49,253 nt of DNA from an uncultured Clostridia bacterium (GCA_904373255.1 CAJFFD010000001.1:1-49253), one strand, 5' to 3'; shown: positions 25,030-36,174, numbered from the stretch's first letter. The notes: generated by a model not told the origin, from the sequence alone. Numbers and translations are program-made.

Positions 25030-26907
25030 ATGATGCAGGTAGAGTTTCCGTTATATGTGTTTCATCACGGCAAAAATTTTAAGGCGTATGAATTTTTTGG
25101 CGCTCATCCGTACCGTCAGGACGGAAAAAAGGGATATATTTTCCGCGTATGGGCTCCGCATGCGAAGGCTGTTTCCGTGGTGGGGGATTTTAACGGCTGG
25201 GATCCGGACGCAAATCCGATGGACGAGCTGTTGGACGGAGAGACTTACGAGCTTTTTATCCCCGGGATGAAAGAGTTTTCCGTATACAAATATTGCATCC
25301 GCACGGAGGACGGGCGTTTTTTATATAAGGCGGATCCGTACGCTTTTCATGCGGAAACCCCGTCAAAAACGGCATCCAAAACATTCGATCTGGAGGGTTA
25401 TCGTTGGGCGGACAAAGAATATATGAAAAAACGCCGTTCAGCGAATATTTATTCCTCCCCGATGAATATCTATGAAATGAACGCGCTTTCCTGGAGGCAA
25501 TATGCGGACGGAAATTACTTCAACTTTGACAAGCTGACGGAAGATCTGATCCCTTATCTCAAGGAAATGGGGTATACGCATGTCGAATTCATGCCCCTGT
25601 GCGAATATCCTTACGACGGTTCGTGGGGATACCAGGTGACGGGGTATTATGCAATTACGTCGCGCCTGGGTACGCCGCACGACTTTATGCGCTTGGTCGA
25701 CGCCTGCCACAGGAACGGGATCGGTGTCATTATGGACTGGGTGCCGGCGCATTTCCCCAAGGATGCGCACGGACTGTATGAATTTGACGGGCAGCCGCTC
25801 TACGAAAGCCCTGCATGGGATCGGCAGGAGCATAAAAGCTGGGGTACGCGCAGGTTTGATTACGGGCGCAGCGAAGTGCTTTCCTTCCTGATTTCGAATG
25901 CGATCTTCTTTTTTGATAAATTTCATATAGACGGGCTTCGCGTGGATGCGGTCGCTTCCATGCTGTATCTCGACTATGATAAAAAGCCGGGCGAGTGGCT
26001 GCCGAATAAATACGGTGAAAATAAAAACCTGGAGGCGATCGAGTTCCTGCAGCGGCTCAATGCAAGCGTATTTTCGGAATATCCTGACGCGCTGATGATT
26101 GCGGAGGAGTCGACGGCGTGGCCTCTCGTCACAAAACCGGTGGATATAGGCGGCTTGGGATTTAACTTTAAGTGGAATATGGGGTGGATGAACGACGTGC
26201 TTGATTATATGCAGACCGACCCGTATTTCCGCAAGGGCAACCACAATAAGCTTACGTTTTCCATGATGTATGCTTTTACCGAAAATTATGTGCTGCCCAT
26301 TTCGCACGATGAAGTAGTGTACGGCAAACATTCGCTGATCGATAAAATGCCCGGAAATTATGAAGATAAGTTTGCAAATGTGCGTGCGTTTATGGGATTT
26401 ATGATGTCTCATCCCGGGAAAAAATTGCTGTTCATGGGATGTGAATACGGGCAGTTCAAGGAGTGGAATTATAAAGAAGGGCTGGAATTTTTCCTTAAGG
26501 AATATCCGCTGCACCAAAAACTTTCGGATATGAATGCGGCGTTGAACAAATTTTACAGGGAAACGCCCGCCTTCTATGAGATCGAGGATTCGTGGGACGG
26601 GTTTGAATGGATTGCGCCCAACGATGCGGACAGAAATATTCTTGCTTACATGAGAAAAGACAGAGCGGGCAACGAATACCTCGTCGTCATCAATTTTGCG
26701 GGAGCAAAGGCGGACGGATACCGTTTGGGAGTTCCGAAAGGGAAATACAAGATCGTATTCAATACCGACAGTCCGAAGTTCGGCGGCGCGGGGGAAATGA
26801 CAAAACGCATATTCAATACGGAGAGGAAGCACAGCCACGGCAAGGAATATTCTATAAAAATCGAGCTTCCTAAACTGACGTGCGTATATCTGCAAAAAAT
26901 TCTCTGA
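25030..26907 (+). CDS. glgB: 1,4-alpha-glucan branching enzyme
   Basis: VWAPHAKAVSVVGDFNGWD, HVEFMPLCEYPYDGSWGYQVTGYYA, GLRVDAVASMLYLDY, AEESTAWP, PISHDEVVYGK. Confidence 0.95.
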   Translation: MMQVEFPLYVFHHGKNFKAYEFFGAHPYRQDGKKGYIFRVWAPHAKAVSVVGDFNGWDPDANPMDELLDGETYELFIPGMKEFSVYKYCIRTEDGRFLYKADPYAFHAETPSKTASKTFDLEGYRWADKEYMKKRRSANIYSSPMNIYEMNALSWRQYADGNYFNFDKLTEDLIPYLKEMGYTHVEFMPLCEYPYDGSWGYQVTGYYAITSRLGTPHDFMRLVDACHRNGIGVIMDWVPAHFPKDAHGLYEFDGQPLYESPAWDRQEHKSWGTRRFDYGRSEVLSFLISNAIFFFDKFHIDGLRVDAVASMLYLDYDKKPGEWLPNKYGENKNLEAIEFLQRLNASVFSEYPDALMIAEESTAWPLVTKPVDIGGLGFNFKWNMGWMNDVLDYMQTDPYFRKGNHNKLTFSMMYAFTENYVLPISHDEVVYGKHSLIDKMPGNYEDKFANVRAFMGFMMSHPGKKLLFMGCEYGQFKEWNYKEGLEFFLKEYPLHQKLSDMNAALNKFYRETPAFYEIEDSWDGFEWIAPNDADRNILAYMRKDRAGNEYLVVINFAGAKADGYRLGVPKGKYKIVFNTDSPKFGGAGEMTKRIFNTERKHSHGKEYSIKIELPKLTCVYLQKIL

Positions 26908-26967
26908 GCCGTCTGATACAGCGAAGGGAATAATCAATTATCAATTATATTTTAGTGGGGGTTTAAC

Positions 26968-28173
26968 ATGCAAAGAAAGAAGGAATGTGTAGCAATGTTG
27001 CTTGCGGGAGGGCAAGGCAGCCGGTTGTACGCACTGACGAACAACATCGCCAAGCCTGCCGTTCCGTTCGGCGCAAAATACCGAATCATCGATTTTCCGT
27101 TGTCGAATTGCATCAATTCGGGCATCGATACGGTCGGCGTGCTGACGCAGTATCAGCCGCTGCTCCTGAATGAGTACATCGGCAACGGTCAGCCGTGGGA
27201 TCTCGACCGCGCTTTCGGGGGCGTCCATGTTCTTTCACCTTATCAGAAGAAGTCGAAATCTGCCTGGTACGAAGGTACGGCGAACGCGATTTATCAGAAT
27301 ATCAATTTCATCAAAATGTATAATCCCGATTATGTTCTGATTTTATCGGGCGACCATATTTATAAAATGGATTACAGCAAAATGCTCCGCGCACATATCG
27401 ATACGGGAGCAGACTGTACGATCGCCGCCATAGAGGTGCCTTTGAAAGAGGCGTCTCGCTTCGGAATCCTGAATACCAATCCCGACGGCTCCATCTATGA
27501 GTTCGAAGAAAAACCGAAGCAGCCGAAAAGCACGCTTGCGTCGATGGGGGTTTACATTTTCACCGCCGAAAAGATGTATAAATACCTGGAGGAGGATGAC
27601 GACGATCCTGAATCCTCCAAAGATTTCGGCAAAAATATTTTGCCGAAGATGCTGAATGCCGGCGAGAAGATGTTTGCCTATCGTTTCGAGGGGTATTGGA
27701 AAGACGTCGGAACGATTTCTTCGCTGTGGGAAGCCAATATGGATCTGTTGGGGGAAGAGCCTGCCTTTGACGTCGCTGACCCTGCGTGGAAAATTCACTC
27801 GCGCAACCCTCTTGCGCCGCCTGAATATATCGGCGAGGGTGCTGCGGTACAGAATTCCATGGTCGCGCTCGGCTGCGAAATTTACGGCGAGGTTGAAAAT
27901 TCCGTACTGTCCAGCAACGTGGTTGTGGAAAAGGGCGCGGTCGTCAAAGATTCCGTCATAATGAGCGGAACAACCGTTCGTGCGGGAGCGAAAATCGATT
28001 ATTCCATCATCGATGAAGATGTGGTCGTCGGAGAGGACGCCGTGATCGGTGCGGATAAATCGGAAGCAAAAGGGATTGCTGTTTTGGGCAGGAACATCGA
28101 GGTCGGCAAGGGCGCTGTTGTTTCCGCCGGTGCGATTATTGATAAAAATATCCAGGCAGGGGAGGAGGCGTAA
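26968..28173 (+). CDS. glgC: glucose-1-phosphate adenylyltransferase
   Basis: [40 protein letters not shown]. Confidence 0.95.
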   Translation: MQRKKECVAMLLAGGQGSRLYALTNNIAKPAVPFGAKYRIIDFPLSNCINSGIDTVGVLTQYQPLLLNEYIGNGQPWDLDRAFGGVHVLSPYQKKSKSAWYEGTANAIYQNINFIKMYNPDYVLILSGDHIYKMDYSKMLRAHIDTGADCTIAAIEVPLKEASRFGILNTNPDGSIYEFEEKPKQPKSTLASMGVYIFTAEKMYKYLEEDDDDPESSKDFGKNILPKMLNAGEKMFAYRFEGYWKDVGTISSLWEANMDLLGEEPAFDVADPAWKIHSRNPLAPPEYIGEGAAVQNSMVALGCEIYGEVENSVLSSNVVVEKGAVVKDSVIMSGTTVRAGAKIDYSIIDEDVVVGEDAVIGADKSEAKGIAVLGRNIEVGKGAVVSAGAIIDKNIQAGEEA

Positions 28174-28175
28174 TT

Positions 28176-29279
28176 ATGTCGGCAGTAGGAGTCGTTTTTT
28201 CCAATATTCACGATGAAAATGTTCCCGAGTTGTCCCGGCAGAGGACGATGGGGTCGCTTCCGTTCGGCGGAAGGTACAGGCTGATCGATTTTGCTTTGTC
28301 GAACCTGGTAAATTCAGGTGTGACGACGGTAGGCATCATCACAAAAAATAATTATCAGTCCCTGATGGATCATCTGGGCAGCGGCAAAGATTGGGATCTT
28401 GCCCGTAAAACCGGAGGATTGGTTCTGCTCCCTCCTTTCGGCAACGACAACGGCGGATTGTATAAAAACCGGCTGGAAGCGTTGAAGGGGATTACGGGAT
28501 TTTTGAACCGTCGGAACGAAGACTATGTGATCCTTTGCGACTGTGACGGCGTGTACCGCATGGATTTCTCCGATGTGATCGATTACCATGAAGAGAAACA
28601 GGCGGATATTACGATCGTATGCCATACGGAGGAGATCGCAAACTCCGATTTCTATACGGTTGTGGAAGTCGATAAAAACAACCGGGTAACCGATCTGAAG
28701 ATCAATGAAAAGGTTACGGGAAGTTCACATTTTTACAGCAATATCATGGTGATCGGTCGCAGCTTTCTGCTCAGCATTATCAATGACGCGATTGCCCGCG
28801 GTTACAACAGCTTCCGCGAAGACGTGATCATGAAGAATTTGAAGAGCCTGAAAATCTATACCTATGATTTTGAAGGGTATTATGCGACTATTGATTCGTT
28901 CGGTTCTTATTTCAAGCACAATATGGAGCTTTTGGACAAGCAGATTCGCGATGAATTGTTCGGCGCCCGCGATATATATACCAAAGTTCGCGATTCTGCA
29001 CCGAGCAAGTACGGAGATTCGGCGGTGGTGCGCAATTCTCTTGTTTCGGACGGATGCATTGTGGAAGGGACGGTGGAAAACAGTATCTTGTTCCGCGGTG
29101 TAAAAGTCGGCAAGGGTTCGGTCGTTAAAAATTCCATCATAATGCAGGATACCGTCATCGGTGAAAATGTCAGCCTGAATTGTGTCGTCACCGATAAAAA
29201 TGTAGTGATTCGCGACAGAAGAATGCTTTCCGGGTGCGAAATACAGCCGTATTTTCTGCCGAAAGGAAGCATGGTTTGA
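28176..29279 (+). CDS. glgD: GlgD-type regulatory subunit of ADP-glucose pyrophosphorylase
   Basis: GVVFSNIHDENVPELSRQRTMGSLPFGGRYRLIDFALSNLVNSG, adjacent to glgC. Confidence 0.93.
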   Translation: MSAVGVVFSNIHDENVPELSRQRTMGSLPFGGRYRLIDFALSNLVNSGVTTVGIITKNNYQSLMDHLGSGKDWDLARKTGGLVLLPPFGNDNGGLYKNRLEALKGITGFLNRRNEDYVILCDCDGVYRMDFSDVIDYHEEKQADITIVCHTEEIANSDFYTVVEVDKNNRVTDLKINEKVTGSSHFYSNIMVIGRSFLLSIINDAIARGYNSFREDVIMKNLKSLKIYTYDFEGYYATIDSFGSYFKHNMELLDKQIRDELFGARDIYTKVRDSAPSKYGDSAVVRNSLVSDGCIVEGTVENSILFRGVKVGKGSVVKNSIIMQDTVIGENVSLNCVVTDKNVVIRDRRMLSGCEIQPYFLPKGSMV

Positions 29280-29321
29280 CTTTTTGTACATAAAAAACGA
29301 TAAGGAGGTAACGGAGCGAGT

Positions 29322-30869
29322 ATGCCCGCAAAAAAGAAACAACAGGCGAGTGCTGCAGAACAGAACACAACAAAGAAGGTAAAGCCCGCGGCAGTTGAGG
29401 CGGAGCCTGCCGAAGTAAACGAGGTGACGCAGGTTACCGTTGCGCCGAAGAAAAAAATCCTGTTTGTCGCTTCCGAAGCTACCCCGTTTATTGCCACGGG
29501 CGGACTTGCGGAGGTGATCGGGTCGCTGTCAAAGGCGCTCGCGGTGAACAGGGATCTGGATGTGCGCGTTGTCATACCGCTGTATTCGGATATTTCGTGG
29601 GATTACAGAAATAAGTTTAAATACCTCGGCAACATATTTGTGCCTCTCGCTTGGCGCAATCAGTATTGCGGGATATTCAGCTACGAATCGGAAGGCGTAA
29701 CTTTTTATTTTATCGATAACGAGTATTATTTCAAACGCCCCGGTTGCTACGGGTATTACGACGACGGCGAGCGCTATGCGTTCTTCTGCCGCAGTGTGAT
29801 GGAAATAATGCCATTCCTGAATTTTTATCCGGATATTATGCATTGCCACGATTGGCAGGCTGCGCTGGCTTCCATTTATCTGAAAACGATTTACTGTTTC
29901 CGCCCGGAATACCAGTTTATCCGCTCGCTCTTTACGATCCATAACATCGAATATCAAGGAAAGTATTCGCTCGATATATTGGAAGACCTGTTCGGGATTT
30001 CGAACACATGGAAATATTTGCTTGAATACAACAAGTGCATCAATTTGATGAAAGCGGCGATCGAATGCAGCGAAAAATTTTCAACGGTCAGCCCGCATTA
30101 TGCGCAGGAAATCAAGGATCCTTATTATGCGCACGGGCTTGACCCCATCGTCCGCCGCAACGAGTTCAAGCTGTTCGGGATATTGAACGGCATCGATACC
30201 GATTCGTATAACCCCGAAACGGATCGCTCGATTTTCAGCCATTACAGCGCAGATAATATTGAGCCGAAAAAGCGGTGCAAGGAAGAATTGCAGAAGATGT
30301 TCAATCTTCCTGTCAAACCGGATACACCCGTCATTGCGATCATATCGCGGCTGGTGGCGCACAAGGGGTTGGATCTCATCCGTACGGTCATCGAAGAGGT
30401 ATTGCGGCAGGACGTTCAGGTCATAATACTCGGGAAAGGTGATTCGGCATACGAAAATTACTTTACCGACCTTGCGAAGCGCTACGTCGGCAAATTTGTC
30501 GCGGTGATTGCCTTTAACCCCGACCTTTCGCGCAAGATCTATTCGGGAGCAGATTTGTTTTTGATGCCATCCAAATCGGAGCCGTGCGGTCTTTCGCAGA
30601 TGATTGCGAGCCGTTACGGGACTGTGCCGATCGTGCGGGAAACGGGAGGGCTATATGACAGTATAAAGCCCGTCGGAAACGGCGGCAACGGTTTTACGTT
30701 CGCGAATTATAACGCGTATGATATGCTGTATGTGATTCGTGAAGCGATCAACTGCTACTACGACAAAGATTTTTGGTCGCAGCTCGTCAAGCGGGTCATG
30801 TCGGTCGATTTCAGTTGGGCGCGTTCGGCAAAAGAATATGAAAAGATGTACGGGGAAATGCTGAGATAA
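29322..30869 (+). CDS. glgA: glycogen synthase (GT5) with low-complexity N-terminal extension
   Basis: KKILFVASEATPFIATGGLAEVIGSL, HCHDWQAAL, KSEPCGLSQMIASRYGTVPIVRETGGL. Confidence 0.95.
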   Translation: MPAKKKQQASAAEQNTTKKVKPAAVEAEPAEVNEVTQVTVAPKKKILFVASEATPFIATGGLAEVIGSLSKALAVNRDLDVRVVIPLYSDISWDYRNKFKYLGNIFVPLAWRNQYCGIFSYESEGVTFYFIDNEYYFKRPGCYGYYDDGERYAFFCRSVMEIMPFLNFYPDIMHCHDWQAALASIYLKTIYCFRPEYQFIRSLFTIHNIEYQGKYSLDILEDLFGISNTWKYLLEYNKCINLMKAAIECSEKFSTVSPHYAQEIKDPYYAHGLDPIVRRNEFKLFGILNGIDTDSYNPETDRSIFSHYSADNIEPKKRCKEELQKMFNLPVKPDTPVIAIISRLVAHKGLDLIRTVIEEVLRQDVQVIILGKGDSAYENYFTDLAKRYVGKFVAVIAFNPDLSRKIYSGADLFLMPSKSEPCGLSQMIASRYGTVPIVRETGGLYDSIKPVGNGGNGFTFANYNAYDMLYVIREAINCYYDKDFWSQLVKRVMSVDFSWARSAKEYEKMYGEMLR

Positions 30870-30894
30870 TTTCAACTTAACGAGGAGAAGGGAC

Positions 30895-33330
30895 ATGAGC
30901 AATACAGAAAGCATTACCGAAAAGGAAGTACAACTGCTGATCCAGGGAAAATTGTCTAGATATTTCGGGGTTTCACCGAAGGAGGCTTCGCGCGAGCAGA
31001 TATATAAGGCTGTTGTAATGAGTGTTCGGGATATTCTGCTTGAAAAGCGCCAACAATTCCACAAGGTGATGAAGGCGAAAAAGGGAAAGCGGGTGTATTA
31101 TCTTTGCATGGAGTTTCTGCTCGGCAGATCCCTTAAAAACAATATCTATAATCTCGGTCTTGCGGAAGAATATTCCAAGGCCTTAAAATATTTCGATCTG
31201 ACTTTAGAAGACCTGTATGAACAGGAGCCGGACGCCGGGCTCGGCAACGGCGGGCTTGGTCGGCTGGCTGCGTGTTTTATGGACGCTTTGGCTACGGGCA
31301 ATTATCCTGCAATGGGTTTTTCTATCCGCTACGATTACGGCTTGTTTAAGCAGAAAATCGTGGACGGATGGCAGACGGAATTGCCCGACATCTGGCTGCC
31401 GGGCGGCGAAGTGTGGTTGATTCAGAGAAGCGATAAGTCCTGCACCGTCAAATTTGACGGTTGGGTGCATGAGGATTGGTCGGAAAACGGACTGAAAGTC
31501 ACCTACGGCGGATACAAAGAAGTAGAGGCTGTTGCGTATGATATGATGATTTCGGGCAAGGACAGCGAGGCGGTATCCGTACTCCGTTTGTGGCGTGCGC
31601 GGAATATTTCCCGCTTTGATATGAAGCTGTTTTCGCAAGGGGATTACCTGCGCTGTATGCAGGAGGAAAACGAGGCGGAAGTAATTTCCAAGGTCTTATA
31701 TCCCGCAGACGACCACTATGAGGGGAAATCGCTTCGCCTGAAACAGCAGTATTTTCTTGTTTCGGCATCCCTGCAGAACATTATCAACGACCATAAACAC
31801 CGTTACGGGCCGCTTGACCAGTTGCCCAAACAGGCGGCAATTCATATCAATGACACGCATCCGGCTCTAGCCATCCCTGAAATGATGCGAATCCTTATGG
31901 ATGAAAACGGGTTTACATGGGACGACGCGTGGAAGATTACAACGTCGACGTTTGCCTATACCAACCATACGGTCATGGCGGAAGCGCTCGAAACATGGCA
32001 GGAAGATCTGATTGCCCGCCGTTTACCGCGCATCCATATGATTATCAAGGAGATCAACCGCAGGTTCTGCAACGATTTGTGGGATCGCTATCCCGGACAG
32101 CATCAACTGATTGACAGCATGTCTGTGATTTCCAACGGCATCATTAAAATGGCAAACTTGAGCGTTATCGGCTCGCATAAGGTCAACGGTGTTTCGGCTT
32201 TGCACAGCGAAATCATTAAAAACAGCATATTCAGCGGATTTTACCGCCTATGGCCGGATAAATTTACGAATGTAACGAACGGCATAGCGCATCGACGCTG
32301 GCTTTGCCAGTCCAATCCCGAGTTGTGTTCGCTTTTAAACGATTGTATCGGCGACGGATATATTAAAAATTCACTTGAACTTGCTGAATTTAAAAAGTTC
32401 GAAAACGACCAAAGCGTTTTAAAACGTCTCGGCGAAATCAAACAACTCAAGAAAAAGCAGTTCGCCGAGTATGCCTATAAAAAGGAGGGGGTTGTTCTTG
32501 ATCCTGACTCGGTGTTTGACGTTCAGGCTAAACGCATGCATGAATATAAGCGTCAGCTCCTGAATGTAATGAACATCATTTCGCTCTATAACGATTTGCG
32601 GGATAATCCGGGCATGGAAATGCAGCCGCAGACTTTTATCTTCGGAGCGAAAGCAGCCTCGGGGTATTTGCGCGCCAAGCAAATTATCAAGCTGATTTGC
32701 TATCTGGCGGAGGATATTAAAAAGAATCCGAATATACGCGAAAAACTGAATGTGGTCTATATGGAGGACTACAATGTCACCATGTCTGAAGTAATGATGC
32801 CGGCAGCGGAGGTAAGCGAGCAGATCTCGCTCGCCGGCAAAGAAGCCAGCGGTACCGGTAATATGAAGTTCATGATCAACGGCGCGCTCACGATCGGCAC
32901 GATGGACGGGGCGAACGTCGAAATGAGCGAAGCGGTCGGCAGCGACAATATCTTCATTTTCGGACTTCGGGCGAACGAAGTGGACGAAATGTGGACGAAG
33001 GGATATAACGCCAGCCTCTATTATAATCAGGACGAGCGCCTGCGCAAGGTGATTGAAACCTTGATCAAGGGTTTCAACGGAGAATCGTTCTCGGATATGG
33101 CGAATTATCTTCTCACCGGTTCGCCTGTAGCCGATCCGTATATGTGCATGGCTGATTTTGAATCGTATTATAAGACGCAGCAACAAGTTAAGCAGCTCTA
33201 TGCGCAGGATAAGAAGCGCTGGGCAAAGATGTCTTTGAATAATATTGCGGCGTCAGGGTTCTTCTCTGCAGACAGAAGTATTAAAGAATATGCTGAAAAC
33301 ATTTGGAATTTGAAGTCACTTCAAGTATAA
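30895..33330 (+). CDS. glgP: glycogen/starch phosphorylase
   Basis: YLCMEFLLGRSLKNN, EASGTGNMKFMINGALTIGTMDGANVEM (PLP site). Confidence 0.96.
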   Translation: MSNTESITEKEVQLLIQGKLSRYFGVSPKEASREQIYKAVVMSVRDILLEKRQQFHKVMKAKKGKRVYYLCMEFLLGRSLKNNIYNLGLAEEYSKALKYFDLTLEDLYEQEPDAGLGNGGLGRLAACFMDALATGNYPAMGFSIRYDYGLFKQKIVDGWQTELPDIWLPGGEVWLIQRSDKSCTVKFDGWVHEDWSENGLKVTYGGYKEVEAVAYDMMISGKDSEAVSVLRLWRARNISRFDMKLFSQGDYLRCMQEENEAEVISKVLYPADDHYEGKSLRLKQQYFLVSASLQNIINDHKHRYGPLDQLPKQAAIHINDTHPALAIPEMMRILMDENGFTWDDAWKITTSTFAYTNHTVMAEALETWQEDLIARRLPRIHMIIKEINRRFCNDLWDRYPGQHQLIDSMSVISNGIIKMANLSVIGSHKVNGVSALHSEIIKNSIFSGFYRLWPDKFTNVTNGIAHRRWLCQSNPELCSLLNDCIGDGYIKNSLELAEFKKFENDQSVLKRLGEIKQLKKKQFAEYAYKKEGVVLDPDSVFDVQAKRMHEYKRQLLNVMNIISLYNDLRDNPGMEMQPQTFIFGAKAASGYLRAKQIIKLICYLAEDIKKNPNIREKLNVVYMEDYNVTMSEVMMPAAEVSEQISLAGKEASGTGNMKFMINGALTIGTMDGANVEMSEAVGSDNIFIFGLRANEVDEMWTKGYNASLYYNQDERLRKVIETLIKGFNGESFSDMANYLLTGSPVADPYMCMADFESYYKTQQQVKQLYAQDKKRWAKMSLNNIAASGFFSADRSIKEYAENIWNLKSLQV

Positions 33331-33337
33331 TAGTAGC

Positions 33338-35143
33338 ATGGAAATCTATTATAACCCATTAGACCCGGCTTGCAAAAGCGTGCTTGGTGGGGTGCGGCAA
33401 AACGAATCGTTTACGATACGCATATTTGGCAAAAGTGATGAGCCTTGTATATTCGTCCTGCAAAGGGACGGATGCGAGGCTCAATCTTTGCATATGCAGA
33501 ATATTTCCGGCGGATGGGAATTGCAGCTTTCTTTTGCCGAACCCGGGCTGTATTTTTATTGGTTCAGGATTGGGGGGCGCCGCGCGGCGCTTGGGGAAGA
33601 CAGAAACGCGGAGTTTTCGGATTCTGCTTCCGCTTATCAGATCCTGGTTTACCGAGAGTGTTTTGCTACGCCTGCATGGTTTAAGGGCGGAATCATGTAT
33701 CAGATATTTCCCGATCGCTTTTTTAAAAGCGGAGAAACTCTTGCGGAAAAGGGGAAGTGGCTGCACAAGGATTGGCATGAGACTCCGGAATTCCGCCCGA
33801 ATGAAAAAGGGAAAATACTCAACAATGACTTTTTTGGCGGCAATTTTCGCGGAATTTTGAAAAAACTCGATTACCTGCAATCGCTGCATGTAACAGTTAT
33901 CTATCTGAACCCGATTTTCCGTGCTTTTTCGAATCATCGGTATGATACGGGCGATTATATGCAGCTCGATCCAATGCTTGGCTCGGAGGAGGATTTTTCT
34001 GCGTTGGTTTCCGAATGCGGGAAACGCGGCATTCGCCTGATATTGGACGGCGTGTTCAATCATACGGGTGACGATAGCCGTTACTTCAACAAATACGGCA
34101 CTTATGACGAGATAGGGGCGTATCAGTCCAAAGATTCGAAATACTATTCATGGTATAATTTCAGGCACTTTCCCGATAAGTATGACAGTTGGTGGGGCAT
34201 CGATGTGCTTCCCGCTGTCAATGAAAACTGTCCGTCGTACATCGACTTCATCACGGGAGAAAACGGCGTTTTGAGGCGATGGATGAAATATCCGCTCGGC
34301 GGGTTCCGGTTGGATGTTGCGGATGAATTACCCGATGAATTTGTAGCGAAAATCCGTTCTGCCGTAAAGTCGGCAAACGGCGACGCCGTCGTAATCGGAG
34401 AAGTGTGGGAAGATGCTTCCAATAAAATCGCATACAGCACACGCAGAAAGTACTTTCAGGGCGAGGAGCTTGACAGCGTGATGAATTATCCGCTGAAAGA
34501 TGCGATCATCAATTTTGTGGTATCAGGGAATACCTCTCTGCTCCGCCGGACGGTCGGTATGCTTCTGGATCATTATCCGAAATGTGTTTTAGACTCGTTG
34601 ATGAATATTTTAGGTACGCACGATACGGTTCGCGTGCTTACGGCGCTTGGCGGTGTGTGTGCTTACAATAAAGAAGAGATGGCGGTTTTGAAACTTTCGG
34701 CAGAACAGCGCGCGGTCGCGACCGAGAGATTGAAAATTGCCGCGATTCTTTTATACACCTTCTTCGGGGTGCCTTGTATCTATTATGGCGACGAGATCGG
34801 TATGGAAGGGTATTCCGACCCGTTTTGCAGAAAGCCGTTTGCCTGGGATCTGATCGATGAGGATATTTTGTCGCATTACCGCTGGCTTGGCGAGCTTCGT
34901 TCCCGGTACACCGCTTTCCGGGACGGCGATTATCGTGAATTGTATCACGATGATAATTGTATTGTATTTGAAAGGCGCAAAGGTAAAGAAGCCGCTATCA
35001 CTGTTGCCAATTTGGGAAATAACAAATATACCTTGCGCTTCAACGGTGTACTGTACAATCAGCTTTCGGGTGAACGGTGCGTGGATAGAGTCGATATAGA
35101 GCCGCATCATATTGCTGTTTATGGAAATATAAGCATAATTTAG
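33338..35143 (+). CDS. GH13 alpha-amylase family enzyme (cytoplasmic neopullulanase/amylase type)
   Basis: IMYQIFPDRFF, LILDGVFNHTGDDS, GFRLDVADE, VIGEVWED, ILGTHDT; no signal peptide. Confidence 0.9.
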   Translation: MEIYYNPLDPACKSVLGGVRQNESFTIRIFGKSDEPCIFVLQRDGCEAQSLHMQNISGGWELQLSFAEPGLYFYWFRIGGRRAALGEDRNAEFSDSASAYQILVYRECFATPAWFKGGIMYQIFPDRFFKSGETLAEKGKWLHKDWHETPEFRPNEKGKILNNDFFGGNFRGILKKLDYLQSLHVTVIYLNPIFRAFSNHRYDTGDYMQLDPMLGSEEDFSALVSECGKRGIRLILDGVFNHTGDDSRYFNKYGTYDEIGAYQSKDSKYYSWYNFRHFPDKYDSWWGIDVLPAVNENCPSYIDFITGENGVLRRWMKYPLGGFRLDVADELPDEFVAKIRSAVKSANGDAVVIGEVWEDASNKIAYSTRRKYFQGEELDSVMNYPLKDAIINFVVSGNTSLLRRTVGMLLDHYPKCVLDSLMNILGTHDTVRVLTALGGVCAYNKEEMAVLKLSAEQRAVATERLKIAAILLYTFFGVPCIYYGDEIGMEGYSDPFCRKPFAWDLIDEDILSHYRWLGELRSRYTAFRDGDYRELYHDDNCIVFERRKGKEAAITVANLGNNKYTLRFNGVLYNQLSGERCVDRVDIEPHHIAVYGNISII

Positions 35144-35167
35144 CATTTTGCGAAGTACTATGCGTGG

Positions 35168-35173
35168 TATAAT
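35168..35173 (+). promoter_or_regulatory. extended -10 promoter element (TGgTATAAT)
   Basis: TGGTATAAT upstream of ATG 35198, no good -35. Confidence 0.5.
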
Positions 35174-35197
35174 TATTATTCTAACGGAGAATTGCCT

Positions 35198-36172
35198 ATG
35201 AAAAAACGACTGGCGGCGTTGCTTGCCGTGGCAACACTGTTCCTCTTTGCGGGTTGTTCCTTTTCTTTTTACCAGCGCCAGGCTGAAAGCAAGGATATTT
35301 ATAAAGATTATCTCGCGATGGAGACGGATACCTCCGACTCCTATACCGAGCGCGTAGCGGAGCGAGGAGGCGCAGCCGTCGTTACCGTCATCGTCAACAG
35401 TGTTGTGCGGACGAATCGCGGAAGCGAAAGTACTACACAGATTTTTTCGGGGGTCATAATTAATGCGGAGGGGTATGTGCTGACGACTTCGCACGCTGCG
35501 GTTTTGGAAGTAACGAGCGGAGGAAGCCTGTATACCGGTCGCGTTCTGACTGCATATGCCGTGCTGCCTGAAATTTACGGCGATAAAAGCCGCTATAAGC
35601 TGACATTGGTCGACTATAATACGGATGCAGGGCTTGCTCTTTTCCGTTTCTATGATCGCTTTCATTATTATACGGATACAAGCCGCGGTGAGAGTAAGGA
35701 GGGGTTTCAGGTTTTTGCACAATTTTCGGGTAAAAATGCGGAAACGGGCGAGCGCTGCATCGGGATCGGCAATTCCCTGGGCAATGCGCTCAATGAAGGC
35801 GTCAGTGTTCCCGAGCGTGTGAACGAGATCGAGCAGACGGTCATGAGCGGCGTCATATCGGATGCCGACGCCGACAGCGAGGCTCTTGCTCCGGTTTCTT
35901 TCGGCGGCAAAGAGTACAATTATATTTTGACGACTGTTCCGGTCAATATCGATATGTACGGCGGCGCGCTTTTTGATGAAAACGGTTATCTGATCGGGTT
36001 GCTTGCGATGAAGATCGGATATGAGTCGTCATCCGGGGAAACAGGTTATTTTAAACGGGTCGCCGCGGCTTGCCCGGTCAGTTTGCTGACGGCATATATT
36101 GACGGCGCGGCATCCGCAACCGAAACTCCTGTTCCGTATGTTATAGCGATGCCGGCTAGGGAGGCTGCATAA
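35198..36172 (+). CDS. lipoprotein with trypsin-like fold, probably catalytically inactive
   Basis: lipobox LFLFAGC; YVLTTSHAAVL, DAGLALFRF, NIDMYGGALFDENG (Ser position lost). Confidence 0.7.
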   Translation: MKKRLAALLAVATLFLFAGCSFSFYQRQAESKDIYKDYLAMETDTSDSYTERVAERGGAAVVTVIVNSVVRTNRGSESTTQIFSGVIINAEGYVLTTSHAAVLEVTSGGSLYTGRVLTAYAVLPEIYGDKSRYKLTLVDYNTDAGLALFRFYDRFHYYTDTSRGESKEGFQVFAQFSGKNAETGERCIGIGNSLGNALNEGVSVPERVNEIEQTVMSGVISDADADSEALAPVSFGGKEYNYILTTVPVNIDMYGGALFDENGYLIGLLAMKIGYESSSGETGYFKRVAAACPVSLLTAYIDGAASATETPVPYVIAMPAREAA

Positions 36173-36174
36173 AT

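Noticed and set aside
25438-26937. 499-aa antisense ORF opposite glgB
   Set aside because: Antisense shadow of a clear branching enzyme; no domain signature.
32419-33186. antisense ORF opposite glgP
   Set aside because: Shadow ORF of a highly conserved gene.
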